A stretch of DNA of 37,695 nt, taken from the NCBI GenBank assembly GCA_020426345.1, contig JAGQQE010000014.1, positions 1 to 37,695 on the forward strand, given 5' to 3'. Source of the stretch: Planctomycetaceae bacterium (GTDB taxonomy: Bacteria > Planctomycetota > Planctomycetia > Planctomycetales > Planctomycetaceae). The translations under genes and the position numbers were made by a program. Under the pieces are notes generated by a model, which had not been told where the DNA came from, searched no databases, and saw only the letters and a list, made by a program, of their open reading frames with translations. Below, one piece after another: positions 1 through 8,682 of the stretch (within the stretch, counting starts at the first letter, position 1; every line of letters starts with the position of its first letter).

Positions 1-1
1 G

Positions 2-673
2 ATGCATATCCCGGAAGTCTCCATCGCGTCCAAAGCGGGCAGGCACGGTGATGCCCTCCGGTTTGCTGCAAAATCCGACACTGTGCTTTGCTACAAAGCT
101 TCGGTCAATGGAATGCAGCCCACGGATCACTGGAGCGGAACCGTTTCTTTATGGCTTCGATTGTCACCAGATCCGGACCTTCCGGCTGGCTATTGCGATC
201 CGTTGCAAATCACATCAAAGAAGTGGAATGACGCGGCATTCTTTGTCGATTTCGATCAGACCCTGCCCAGAGATTTCCGGTTGGGCGCGTTTTCAGATCA
301 CGATTTCTGGAACCCGTCTCAGATCAAATGGGATGACATCCCTGCGCAGGATCGCCCTATGATCGTGGTGAAACCGCCTTCATTTTCCAGGGAAAAGTGG
401 ACGCACGTGGCATTCACGTTTGAGAATCTGAATTCCACTCGCGGCGACGCTGCCTCCACCCATTTGTATATCGATGGAAAATTGCAGGGATCACTGCACA
501 AGCCCATGCAGTTTACCTGGTCCGGCACAGACAGCAGCGAAGCGATCATGATGCTGGGCATCAATTACGTGGGCGACATGGACGAACTTGCCATTTACAA
601 ACGGGCTCTTTCTGCCGAACAGATTCACCAGCTTTTCATGCATCCCGAAGAATACGCAGGTCGCCGCCGCTGA
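2..673 (+). CDS. LamG/concanavalin A-like domain protein, C-terminal part (5' end outside window)
   Basis: The visible 223 residues have the pattern of a LamG/concanavalin-like beta-sandwich. Near the start is GDALRFAAKSD, followed by GTVSLWLRL, then FSREKWTHVAFTFE, HLYIDGKLQGS and finally VGDMDELAIYKRALSAEQI. The last two are the typical closing strands of LamG_3 domains. Such domains usually lie at the C-terminus of large secreted planctomycete proteins and are thought to bind carbohydrate or protein. An ATG lies at position 2, but there is no stop codon upstream within the window and no room for a ribosome site. The true start is therefore probably outside, and the domain may be joined to other modules. 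The protein ends with a basic GRRR tail. The ligand and full architecture cannot be told from this fragment. Confidence 0.8.
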   Translation: MHIPEVSIASKAGRHGDALRFAAKSDTVLCYKASVNGMQPTDHWSGTVSLWLRLSPDPDLPAGYCDPLQITSKKWNDAAFFVDFDQTLPRDFRLGAFSDHDFWNPSQIKWDDIPAQDRPMIVVKPPSFSREKWTHVAFTFENLNSTRGDAASTHLYIDGKLQGSLHKPMQFTWSGTDSSEAIMMLGINYVGDMDELAIYKRALSAEQIHQLFMHPEEYAGRRR

Positions 674-708
674 CTGGTGACATTGCCGGTAGTGCAAAGC
701 TAAACTTC

Positions 709-737
709 CGACCGGCGAGAGTTTTGACTGCCGGTCG
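709..737. other. 8-bp inverted repeat (hairpin) between the LamG and winged-helix genes
   Basis: CGACCGGC at 709-716 is perfectly complementary to GCCGGTCG at 730-737, with a 13-nt loop. No T-run follows on the plus strand, so it is not a clear intrinsic terminator. It could be an operator for the downstream winged-helix gene or a transcript-processing hairpin. Confidence 0.4.
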
Positions 738-789
738 CGGAACGGCGACCCGGAGATTCACTCGGTTCGAGATGCGAAAGGTTGCTCGA

Positions 790-1020
790 ATGTCTGAAAC
801 CAGCATCGACACCATTGCGGAAATCGGAAGCGCTGCCGGAAAGATCTGGGCTTTCCTGAATGAAAACGGAGCCTGTTCACTATCGCGACTGATCAAAGAA
901 ACGGACGTGTCACGTGACTTGGTGCTTCAGGGCATCGGCTGGCTGGCACGGGAAGACAAACTGGTCTTCAATAAAGTTGGGCGAGGTCGAACCATCGCAC
1001 TCAAACAACAAGAGAATTAG
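790..1020 (+). CDS. Small winged-helix protein (DUF2582-like)
   Basis: This 76-aa protein consists almost wholly of one winged helix-turn-helix. The pattern is IGSAAGKIWAFLNENG, then SLSRLIKETDVSRDLVLQGIGWL, then a wing ending in KVGRGRTIAL. It resembles the DUF2582 winged-helix family, whose members are small and of unknown function. The ATG at 790 is preferred because GAAAGG (776-781) sits about 8 nt before it. In-frame starts further upstream (772, or a non-ATG codon at 724) would add a basic, low-complexity extension. The oxidoreductase gene begins 15 nt after its stop, so the two probably form an operon. The protein could be a DNA-binding regulator, but winged helices in this family may also mediate protein contacts. 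Confidence 0.75.
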   Translation: MSETSIDTIAEIGSAAGKIWAFLNENGACSLSRLIKETDVSRDLVLQGIGWLAREDKLVFNKVGRGRTIALKQQEN

Positions 1021-1035
1021 AAGGAATTGAGAGCC

Positions 1036-2088
1036 ATGACAGTTGGATTTGGAATCGTTGGCACAGGGATGATTTCGCACTTTCATGCGAAAGCCATTCA
1101 ACAAATTGAGGGAGCGTCCGTCGTTGGTTGCTTCAATCAGAGTCAGGAAAAGGCAGATGCGTTCGCCGCAGAGTACAATTGCCGGGCTTACACGACCCTA
1201 GAGGCAATGCTGGCAGATCCTGAGATCCGGATCATCAATATCTGCACACCAAGCGGTGCTCACCTGGACCCTGCGATAGCGTCGGCAAACGCAGGTAAAC
1301 ATGTGGTTGTTGAAAAGCCTCTTGAAATCACGCTCAGTCGCTGCGATCAGATCATCGATGCATGCCGAGCGAACAACGTGAAGTTGTGCACCATCTTTCC
1401 ATCCCGATTCAGCCCCGCGAATATCGCTTTGAAAGAAGCGATTGAAGCAGGGCGTTTTGGTCGGCTGACCATTGGAGATACTTACGTCAAATGGTGGCGC
1501 ACTCAGGAGTACTACGACGGCGGCGGGTGGCGAGGCACCTGGGCACTTGATGGAGGCGGGGCGTACATGAATCAGGCGATTCATAATGTCGATCTCCTGT
1601 ACTGGCTGATGGGCGATGTCGCAGAAGTCTGCGGTTTCACCGGTACGCTCGCCCACGAAAGAATCGAAGTGGAAGACGCCGGCGTTGCCTGCATGAAGTT
1701 TGTGAACGGAGCAATCGGCGTGATGGAGGCCAGCACCGCTGCCTGGCCGGGCCTGTTGAAGAAGACGGAAATCCACGGAAATCAGGGCACTGTCATTGTG
1801 GAACAGGATTCCATCTTGAAATGGGAATTTGCCACGGAACTCCCATCGGACGCCGCACTGCGGGAACAGCTGGGAGCCAATTCGGCAACCTCCGGTGGAG
1901 CATCCGATCCGAAGGCGATTTCGTTTGTGGGCCATCAACTGCAACTTCAGGACTTCATCGAAGCCATCAATGAAGGTCGAGCACCACGAGTTGACGGCGC
2001 GGAAGGTCGCAAGAGTGTGGAAATCATCCTTGCCATTTATGAGGCCGCCAAAACAGGACAAACAGTCAAACTGCCGCTGGATGCATGA
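1036..2088 (+). CDS. Gfo/Idh/MocA family NAD(P)-dependent oxidoreductase
   Basis: The 350-aa length is normal for the family. The N-terminal Rossmann domain opens with GFGIVGTGMISHFHAKAI (residues ~4-21, GxGxxG-type). The family signature VVVEKPLEITLSRCDQII follows, where the EKP lysine is the usual catalytic/cofactor residue. The C-terminal alpha/beta domain carries GGGAYMNQAIHNVDLLYWLMG, with the conserved histidine and aspartate of the active site. Members oxidise or reduce sugars, inositols and related polyols; the substrate cannot be inferred here. ATG 1036 is chosen over the TTG at 1027 because AAGGA (1021-1025) is correctly spaced only for the ATG. The gene follows the winged-helix gene closely, which may be its regulator. 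No signal peptide is seen, so it is expected to be cytoplasmic. Confidence 0.93.
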   Translation: MTVGFGIVGTGMISHFHAKAIQQIEGASVVGCFNQSQEKADAFAAEYNCRAYTTLEAMLADPEIRIINICTPSGAHLDPAIASANAGKHVVVEKPLEITLSRCDQIIDACRANNVKLCTIFPSRFSPANIALKEAIEAGRFGRLTIGDTYVKWWRTQEYYDGGGWRGTWALDGGGAYMNQAIHNVDLLYWLMGDVAEVCGFTGTLAHERIEVEDAGVACMKFVNGAIGVMEASTAAWPGLLKKTEIHGNQGTVIVEQDSILKWEFATELPSDAALREQLGANSATSGGASDPKAISFVGHQLQLQDFIEAINEGRAPRVDGAEGRKSVEIILAIYEAAKTGQTVKLPLDA

Positions 2089-2272
2089 TTGAGACGCTGC
2101 AGTACTAATCCGCTGAAGGCCGCAGTCACTCCACGGTTGCATGGCCAGCAGGCCGCGATGCGAGGCCGATAATCTGCCCCCGTCGCAGCACGTTGTCATT
2201 CGATCGAACAGCAGGCGATCAACAGGCCGTTGATTGTTGCCGTTTCACATCGTTGAATTCGCAACCGAATTC

Positions 2273-3610
2273 TCATTCGATGGCCTTCAGGTACTCGATC
2301 ATTGGCTCATCGAACAATTCGACGATGTACCATTGGCCATCCAGCCGAATCGCAGAATCGATGATCTGCATGACCTGAACACTGTTGGCTTTGGACGCTA
2401 GCAGGGCCGCCAGTTCAACTCTTTGGCCCTTCACAATCCGCTCTTCTTTTGACTTGACCGATAGCCGGGTCTTTTCCAGCGGCAGCAGGCCTTCTTCAGC
2501 GAGCAGCTTGCGGAAAGTCGCCAGTCGCCCAAACGACTGCGCCTGCAAACGCGACATCTCGGCCGCTTCAGCCGCTGTCATCAGACCAAGTTTGACCGCT
2601 GGTTGATCGGGGAAAAACAAATCCTGAATGCTGTCGAATTGTTCCGAATCAATTGCCTTTGCAAGCTGCCGGAACAGTTCTTCAGTCGTAGCGATCCTGA
2701 CGGACTTCTGAACCTGGGGAGCCACAGGGGCCCCATTGGGATCCAGGCCCCGTGCGACACGAAATCCGATCCATGCCTGTTCCCCGCGTGGCCGGCCTGT
2801 TCCGTTATCAAAATGCAGCGACGACTCACAGCCAACGGGTATCGAATGATAAGAGCCTCCTTTGACGACGTGCAAATGCAGATCACGCACATAACTACCC
2901 GAACGATAAATCGGGTCTGTCCCGTAGGCGCTCCAGGGCAGGAAGGCATCCAGGCAAAGCTCTGCTATGTTGCCGTGCATGTCATACAGCCCCCAGCGAT
3001 TCGGCAGCTTCAGGCCCACTTCGTGCATTTGTCCAATCAGGCCGCGTGGTGATGGTGAGAACCAGGCGTATTTTCGCAACTCCTCAACCGAATCGCCGCA
3101 GCAGTAAAGCCCTTTGCTCGATCCCGCTCGACACGCCCACTCCCATTCCGCTTCCGTCGGAAGCCGATACACTTCGTCTGCTGGCAAACGCCCGGCTTCC
3201 TTCTCCGTCTGCGTCAGGCGTTGACAGAATTCGGTTGCCTCTTCCCACGACATCAGCGATGCCGGAAAACGTGATCCGTCCGGAACGTCGTCCCGCTCAC
3301 GGTCCGACTTCTTCGCGTTCTTAATCTCCCAGATTCGATTTCCCATGACTGCCTGCCACTCGGCCTGCGTCACTTCGTACTGCCCAATCCAGAACCCGGT
3401 TGTCAGGGTTACCTTCTCACGGAATGGCCCGAGACCGGGCTTCTCTGGATGCTTTCCCGCCCACTCCCGGAAAAAACTGCCAGATTCGCAATAGACGAGG
3501 GGCATCCTGAGGGCATTGTCACGACGGGCCGTTCCGGACTCCGGCACTACCTGCGCGACAATGCACGGACAACAAATACACATAATGAGGAACAAACCAA
3601 TCAATCGCAT
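2273..3610 (-). CDS. Secreted formylglycine-generating-enzyme-like (SUMF1/FGE-sulfatase domain) protein
   Basis: The 445-aa protein begins with a signal peptide (MRLIGLFLIMCICCPCIVAQ). The FGE-sulfatase domain covers roughly residues 35-315. Its hallmarks are FWIGQYEVTQAEWQAVMGN, SWEEATEFCQRL, YRLPTEAEWEWACRAG, WGLYDMHGNIAELCLD, a late VVKGGSYHS and a terminal IGFRVARG. One cysteine follows the GGSY motif (VGCESS), whereas canonical FGE uses a cysteine pair there, so formylglycine activity is doubtful. Many bacterial homologues have other or unknown roles. The last ~130 residues are an unrelated helical and charged region that I do not recognise. ATG 3610 is preceded by GGGAG at 7 nt; a longer start at 3667 would bury the signal peptide. 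It is the last of four minus-strand genes. Confidence 0.85.
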   Translation of the reverse strand: MRLIGLFLIMCICCPCIVAQVVPESGTARRDNALRMPLVYCESGSFFREWAGKHPEKPGLGPFREKVTLTTGFWIGQYEVTQAEWQAVMGNRIWEIKNAKKSDRERDDVPDGSRFPASLMSWEEATEFCQRLTQTEKEAGRLPADEVYRLPTEAEWEWACRAGSSKGLYCCGDSVEELRKYAWFSPSPRGLIGQMHEVGLKLPNRWGLYDMHGNIAELCLDAFLPWSAYGTDPIYRSGSYVRDLHLHVVKGGSYHSIPVGCESSLHFDNGTGRPRGEQAWIGFRVARGLDPNGAPVAPQVQKSVRIATTEELFRQLAKAIDSEQFDSIQDLFFPDQPAVKLGLMTAAEAAEMSRLQAQSFGRLATFRKLLAEEGLLPLEKTRLSVKSKEERIVKGQRVELAALLASKANSVQVMQIIDSAIRLDGQWYIVELFDEPMIEYLKAIE

Positions 3611-3717
3611 GGCTGACTCCCGATTGAAGAAACCCCGGAATTGCAAGGTTCGGCTCCGATAAGCCACCTCCGCAACCTCTGTAATTGCCCTTCCTGTAGT
3701 CCGGGTTCCATCTCCTG

Positions 3718-3736
3718 AGGAACGTTCAACGTTCCT
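3718..3736. repeat. Perfect 9-bp inverted repeat overlapping the stop codon of the large VWA gene
   Basis: AGGAACGTT (3718-3726) and AACGTTCCT (3728-3736) are perfect inverted copies separated by a single base. The dyad covers the last codons and stop of the minus-strand VWA gene (stop 3726-3728). No T-run follows on the minus strand, so it is not an ordinary intrinsic terminator. Confidence 0.5.
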
Positions 3737-6386
3737 TCATGTAGACGGAGAAGTCGATACGGCGGAGAGCGACGTCGACAAGCAGCAGCCAGGCCGCGGC
3801 TGTCAGAAGCCAGGGCCAGAGTGGCGTCGGACGCGTCGCTGTGGTGGTTGCGGGCTGATAGATGTCGGCGGCAGAGGGATTGAACCTGCCGCCTGAAACG
3901 TCCGCTATTTCACGAAGAAGCTGTTCGTCAGGCGGTCGAATCCGAAGTTCATCGCTGTACCCCCGTATCAGGCCCCGTGACTGACGATAGACCACCTGCC
4001 CATTTTGCTTCACGGCAACCTCCATATGATATGACCCGGACCGGGGCAGGGGGATATCGCTGGAATAGCGGCCCGGGGCCGTTTGCTGAAGTTGCGAAAC
4101 GTGGCGCTGGAGACGAGGATCAATCACCGTCATTTCCACTTCAGCATTGTTCAGAAACTGCCCAACGTCATTGACCGCATCAACAGAAATGCCAGCCTGC
4201 TCACCGATTCGTTCTGTGTTGATCTGTATGCCCCGTGCGTCACTCTTCCGCATAACCTGGCGAATAACCTGAGTCCAGAATTTGCCATAGCCGGGCCACG
4301 TCATCCATTCGGCTGCCCAGCGAGATTTTGCATCGGATGTGAATGCTGCCGTCATACCAAGTCCATACCGCCACCACGCCAGCAACGGATCTCCCTTTTC
4401 GGTCGCAAGAATGACTTCGCTGGTAGGCTTGGGACGAGTCATGACATAGCCGAGCAGAAACGGTGCCGATTCCATATCGAGGTCTGCCAGGGCATGCGTC
4501 GCTCGAACAACGATGGGAATGAACGGCTGTTCGTCGATGGCCGATTTGCTCGCGGTGACCGTTTCTTTCGCGAAGATTTGCGGCACCTGAGCCGGGTCAT
4601 CCGTAAAGTAATATCGCCCTTTGCCAATCCGGGCGATCTCTTCCAGCAGTGCCGCATCGGCACCTCCACCGGCAGCAACAGCAGACACTGTAATTTTGGC
4701 TGAGGCCATTTGCTGGGCCATGCCCTGAAAATCGCCCGGTGTGGACACTCCGTCTGTCAGAAGGATGACGTGCTTCAGTTTGGCTGAGGCGGTCATCAGC
4801 ATTTCGAACGACATTTCCATGGCTGGATACATATTTGTGCCACCACCTGCTTCGATTCGAGCGATTTCGTCGCTGATTTTTGCGGCATTGCTGGCTGGCT
4901 GCATCTCACTGCTGACATAGGTGTCGCCATCGAACGCCAGCACTGCGACCTGATCACGTCGCCCCAGCAGCTCAACAGCAGATCTGGCAGCAGACTTGGC
5001 CATTTCTATCGGATCACCGTCCATCGAACCGGACTTATCGATGACAAGCACCATGGCCAGGGAAGGCTTTTCTTTTTCCTTTTCAAAATCACTGCGAACC
5101 GGAAGAATCTCCTCCAGCGTGCTCTTGTAGTAGCCCCCCAGCCCAAACGACTGCTCTCCGCCCAGCATGATGAACCCACCCCCCAGGTCCTGAACCCAGG
5201 TTCGAGCGACCTGCATCTGTTGCTGCGACAAGTCCGTCGCCGGGACGTTGGAAAGCATCAAACATTCGTAATTCTGAAGGTCGGCCAGTGAATCCGGCAT
5301 GCCCTGCGGCGGCCGAACATCCACCTGAATTCCTTCATCCTCCAAAGCATAAGCGAGCTCGCGAATCAAATTCGGATCGCTCTCGATGATCAGCACGCGA
5401 GGTTTCCCGGCGGCATAAACAAGACCAGCGTCACTGTTGTTGTCGAGCAGCGTATCGTTCTTCACGCCGGAGATTCGAACGGTAAATGCCGCAAGGCGAT
5501 CTCGTTCGATGGACTGCTGAAAACGGAATGCGTTCGATCCACTGCTGAGCTGCTTCTTCTCACTGATCACTTTGTGGTCGCCGCGAAACACTTCCACAAG
5601 ACATTCATCATCGTGATTCGACTGGACCACCACGTCGACAAAGAACGGCTCTCCTTCACGGACCTCCGCAGGAACATTAACTTCGGCCACCTGGACCTCA
5701 GGCTCAGCCATGCCGACAAGTGGAACCACACTCACCGGAATCCGGCTCTGCGCGGCGGCAGCTACGGCATCATTCACTGTCTGATTACCGTCGCTCAATA
5801 AGACAATCTGTGGCACATAACCCGGAGGCATATATCCGGCAGCAGCTTCAACGGCTCCTGCCAGATCTGTTCCGTTGAGTTGTTTGTCCAGAGCCTCAAA
5901 ACGGCTGATCGCTGCCGCCTCACTTGCATCTGGTTCAATCTTTACCGGGACGGTACCCGCAGGAACAGAATCCGGCGTGTCCGGCAATCCGCCGCCTGCA
6001 GGCCGCAGCTGATGTTCGACCCAATCTTCCAGTGATTGCACCTTCTCGGGCTTTGAGGCAAACGGGAGAACAACGGAGCGGTGGTCACGATGAACCTCAG
6101 CGGCTTCCTTCAGAAATTGCTGTGCCTGCGAATTTGCATCTTTACCAATGCTCAGACTGTTATCCTTCAGCAACACGATGAATTGCTGGTCGGTTTCCTG
6201 CAGCCATGTCAGGCCGGAAAGAGAAAGTACCAACAGCACCAGAATCCCATGTCGCGTAAGCATCGACACGACGCGCTGCGTTGCCGGGAAATCGCTGAGG
6301 CTTCTGCGAAAGAACCAAATGACAGCGGCGGACAACGGTATTGTCGACAGCAGGAGCCAGGGGCGAGTGAATTCGAAAGGCATCAT
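3726..6386 (-). CDS. Large membrane-anchored VWA-domain protein with a glutamine-amidotransferase-like middle domain
   Basis: This 886-aa protein starts with two membrane segments (about residues 8-25 and 46-62) separated by a basic loop, as in BatA-type proteins. A first VWA-like region follows, with DNSLS matching the DxSxS metal-site pattern and QIVLLSDGNQT as its later strand. Around residues 335-435 is a class I glutamine-amidotransferase-like fold (RVLIIESDP, then GGGFIMLGGEQSFGLGG) without an evident catalytic triad. A full VWA domain spans ~445-620, with VLVIDKSGSM as the MIDAS motif and HVILLTDGVST. A C-terminal membrane segment (WPWLLTAAAWLLLVDVAL) ends the protein. Family members are found beside MoxR/Bat genes, but the role is unknown. 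The next gene upstream ends 68 nt away, suggesting one transcript. Confidence 0.85.
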   Translation of the reverse strand: MMPFEFTRPWLLLSTIPLSAAVIWFFRRSLSDFPATQRVVSMLTRHGILVLLVLSLSGLTWLQETDQQFIVLLKDNSLSIGKDANSQAQQFLKEAAEVHRDHRSVVLPFASKPEKVQSLEDWVEHQLRPAGGGLPDTPDSVPAGTVPVKIEPDASEAAAISRFEALDKQLNGTDLAGAVEAAAGYMPPGYVPQIVLLSDGNQTVNDAVAAAAQSRIPVSVVPLVGMAEPEVQVAEVNVPAEVREGEPFFVDVVVQSNHDDECLVEVFRGDHKVISEKKQLSSGSNAFRFQQSIERDRLAAFTVRISGVKNDTLLDNNSDAGLVYAAGKPRVLIIESDPNLIRELAYALEDEGIQVDVRPPQGMPDSLADLQNYECLMLSNVPATDLSQQQMQVARTWVQDLGGGFIMLGGEQSFGLGGYYKSTLEEILPVRSDFEKEKEKPSLAMVLVIDKSGSMDGDPIEMAKSAARSAVELLGRRDQVAVLAFDGDTYVSSEMQPASNAAKISDEIARIEAGGGTNMYPAMEMSFEMLMTASAKLKHVILLTDGVSTPGDFQGMAQQMASAKITVSAVAAGGGADAALLEEIARIGKGRYYFTDDPAQVPQIFAKETVTASKSAIDEQPFIPIVVRATHALADLDMESAPFLLGYVMTRPKPTSEVILATEKGDPLLAWWRYGLGMTAAFTSDAKSRWAAEWMTWPGYGKFWTQVIRQVMRKSDARGIQINTERIGEQAGISVDAVNDVGQFLNNAEVEMTVIDPRLQRHVSQLQQTAPGRYSSDIPLPRSGSYHMEVAVKQNGQVVYRQSRGLIRGYSDELRIRPPDEQLLREIADVSGGRFNPSAADIYQPATTTATRPTPLWPWLLTAAAWLLLVDVALRRIDFSVYMKER

Positions 6387-6454
6387 TGGACAGCTCGGCT
6401 GCGACCGTGGGTGATGGAATCAGATGTTGGCCATAATCTCTTAACGGAAGCGGA

Positions 6455-8614
6455 TCAGGTAATGAACCTGCGTTGATAAAGGAACCATTCGAGCACACAG
6501 AATACGCAGGCACAGACTGCCAGGTAGAACCACACAGGCCGTGTCAGCCACGATGAATTGAGAGGCGAAGATCCATCGTTTCCGCTTGTCACGGGACGAA
6601 GGTCTGATTCAGAACTGCTGGCCAGATTAACAGCAAACTGCTGCACCGGAATTATTCCTTCACCTCCGCGAATGATCCCTGTTTCGCCCGAATCCGTCCC
6701 GGATGGTGGACTCGAAGGCGGAATCGACACAGACCAGATACCCACCTCGTCCAACGGTCCGACCTGCTGGCTCGCCACGCGAAACTTCCGATCGGACGGA
6801 GAGATCAGGACAAGATCCGACGATGCCCCTGACTTTGTGACCAGGCTGTCAACATTATTTGTTTCCGGGCGTTCAGCAGGATTGTCCCTTCGCAGTCGAG
6901 CGCTTTGCCCGGCGGTGATCGCTGGTTGTAGTTCGCCGGTTTGCCCGGCAAACCAGCTTAATGCATTTGTGATCAAAATGGGAAAAGCCGTACGAAATGC
7001 CAGGTCGCTGCTTTCCAGATTTACATTCAGAACAAGCCCTTTCCTGCCGCCGGGTCGATTCAGTGCTGCATAGACAGGTTCGCCCGAAATGGTGGAAGCC
7101 AGCGCCTGCACCGGAAGTTTAAACTTCAGCTTCTTCGCGCTGGGCATCAGCACATTGTCCATTCGAATGTGCGTCATCAGCGGAGATTCGTCGTCCTGTT
7201 CGGTGACGACCGGGTTTTCAATCTCAGCTTCCAGCTCCCACAAATTGCAACTGGCATCGGGATCAATCACCATGACTGGACTGTTCGGCAATGTCGATGG
7301 CAAGAGTCGGTGAAAAACTAATATCGCATCATTTGGCCAGCTTTCGGGAAGCTCATCAACCACGGAAACATTGACCAGCGGGTTTGCCCGGAACACTCGT
7401 TCCAGAAAAAAACTTCCCGGAGAGACAATGACGACGTCCTGCACAATGCGCGGCGGAATCAGTGCCCAGGCGACGTCATCGGTCAACAGCGAGTTGACTG
7501 ATGCGACCCGCTCGACTTTTTTCCGTTCATTGTTGTCGGATCCGGCCCCGTCTCCGACTGCAGTTAAGTTCCGTGCATCGGTGGCACTCTCTGACTGAAC
7601 TCGGGTGAGTGCAGCCCTGAGTACTCCACCTTCCAGAGAGGTCTTCTCGATGGATTTCGACCAGCTCTCCTCCGCCGCCAGATTTAAAGGAATCACATCG
7701 ACCGTAATCCCGTCCAGTTCCAGTTCAACCCGCGCCTTCACTGGGGCATCCGCGGCATTCGTGACAGTCACCAATACTTCGTATCCAATGGGATCCACCA
7801 TACTGCGCCGTGCCTGAAACTGAGTGATTCCAATGTTGGCAGCTGGCGTCGCAAACGTGTGATAGACGACGACGGGGGGCATTCCCGGCTCTGTTTCGGA
7901 TGATTTCTCCGGCTCTTCAGAGCTACCAACATCCTGATTTTGGGCATCCACCGAAGTCGATGACACCGAAGAATCGTTGGCAAGAAGATTTGTTAAGTCC
8001 GAAGACTGTACAGAGTTGTCGGGGCGCTGTGCGCAGGAATCGGTGAAGACAAGGATCTGCCCATTGGCGTGATCTCCGATCAGTTGCTTTGCCAGTTCAA
8101 TTGCCTGATCGAGCGCAGCGACAGAATCAGACGGTTGCACAGAATCGATCGCGCGGCGAAGTGTGGGGACATGCCCCGCCATTCCCAGGATAACTTCGGG
8201 ACGGCTGCCCGCCACGACCACGGCAGCTTCATCACGAAATCGCAATCCATCCAGCACATCCATGGCTGCAGATCGTGCTGCGTCGAATCGCGTTGGGCTG
8301 ACATCGGTCGCTTTCATACTGGCTGATGCATCCAGCACAAACACAAGGCGACGCGCCTGCAGGGCCTGCCCGGATAAGTACGGATCAGCCACGGCAAGTA
8401 CTAACAGCCCCAGCAGAAACAACTGACAAAACAGCGACAGGAGATGGCGAAGGTTCTGCCATAAGGATCGGGGGGGCTTGTCTTCGTAGACCTGTTTCCA
8501 GAACAAATTGGTCGAAACAGGGATTCTTCGCAGACGAACCTTCAGCACGTAGAACGCAATGATGGGAAGGGCAAGAGCAGTGAGAGCCAAAGCAGCCGGT
8601 GCAGCAAATGACAT
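6455..8614 (-). CDS. BatA/VWA-domain membrane protein
   Basis: The 719-aa protein has a BatA-type N-terminus: a hydrophobic segment, then LKVRLRRIPVSTNLFWKQ, then a second segment LFCQLFLLGLLVLAVADPYL. It is followed by a VWA domain with FVLDASASM (DxSxS metal site near residue 95) and GQILVFTDSC. The central and C-terminal parts are mostly beta-rich and extracytoplasmic, and a final membrane helix (VWFYLAVCACVFCVLEWFLY) precedes a short basic tail. The ATG at 8614 gives the shorter N-terminus; a TTG at 8623 is the alternative, and neither has a strong ribosome site. The gene lies between a membrane protein and the larger VWA gene with ~68-nt gaps. Bat-type proteins are linked to envelope stress and MoxR chaperone systems in other bacteria. 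No moxR or DUF58 gene is present in this window. Confidence 0.85.
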   Translation of the reverse strand: MSFAAPAALALTALALPIIAFYVLKVRLRRIPVSTNLFWKQVYEDKPPRSLWQNLRHLLSLFCQLFLLGLLVLAVADPYLSGQALQARRLVFVLDASASMKATDVSPTRFDAARSAAMDVLDGLRFRDEAAVVVAGSRPEVILGMAGHVPTLRRAIDSVQPSDSVAALDQAIELAKQLIGDHANGQILVFTDSCAQRPDNSVQSSDLTNLLANDSSVSSTSVDAQNQDVGSSEEPEKSSETEPGMPPVVVYHTFATPAANIGITQFQARRSMVDPIGYEVLVTVTNAADAPVKARVELELDGITVDVIPLNLAAEESWSKSIEKTSLEGGVLRAALTRVQSESATDARNLTAVGDGAGSDNNERKKVERVASVNSLLTDDVAWALIPPRIVQDVVIVSPGSFFLERVFRANPLVNVSVVDELPESWPNDAILVFHRLLPSTLPNSPVMVIDPDASCNLWELEAEIENPVVTEQDDESPLMTHIRMDNVLMPSAKKLKFKLPVQALASTISGEPVYAALNRPGGRKGLVLNVNLESSDLAFRTAFPILITNALSWFAGQTGELQPAITAGQSARLRRDNPAERPETNNVDSLVTKSGASSDLVLISPSDRKFRVASQQVGPLDEVGIWSVSIPPSSPPSGTDSGETGIIRGGEGIIPVQQFAVNLASSSESDLRPVTSGNDGSSPLNSSWLTRPVWFYLAVCACVFCVLEWFLYQRRFIT

Positions 8615-8682
8615 CTTCGCCAAACATTCTAGCCCGACAGCATCCGGCGGACTGCCGACCTGTCATTGCGTTGATTACGACA

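Noticed and set aside
1198-2199. 333-codon open frame antisense to the Gfo/Idh/MocA gene
   Set aside because: The composition is Cys/Arg/His-rich with no family pattern, and it lies opposite a well-supported gene.
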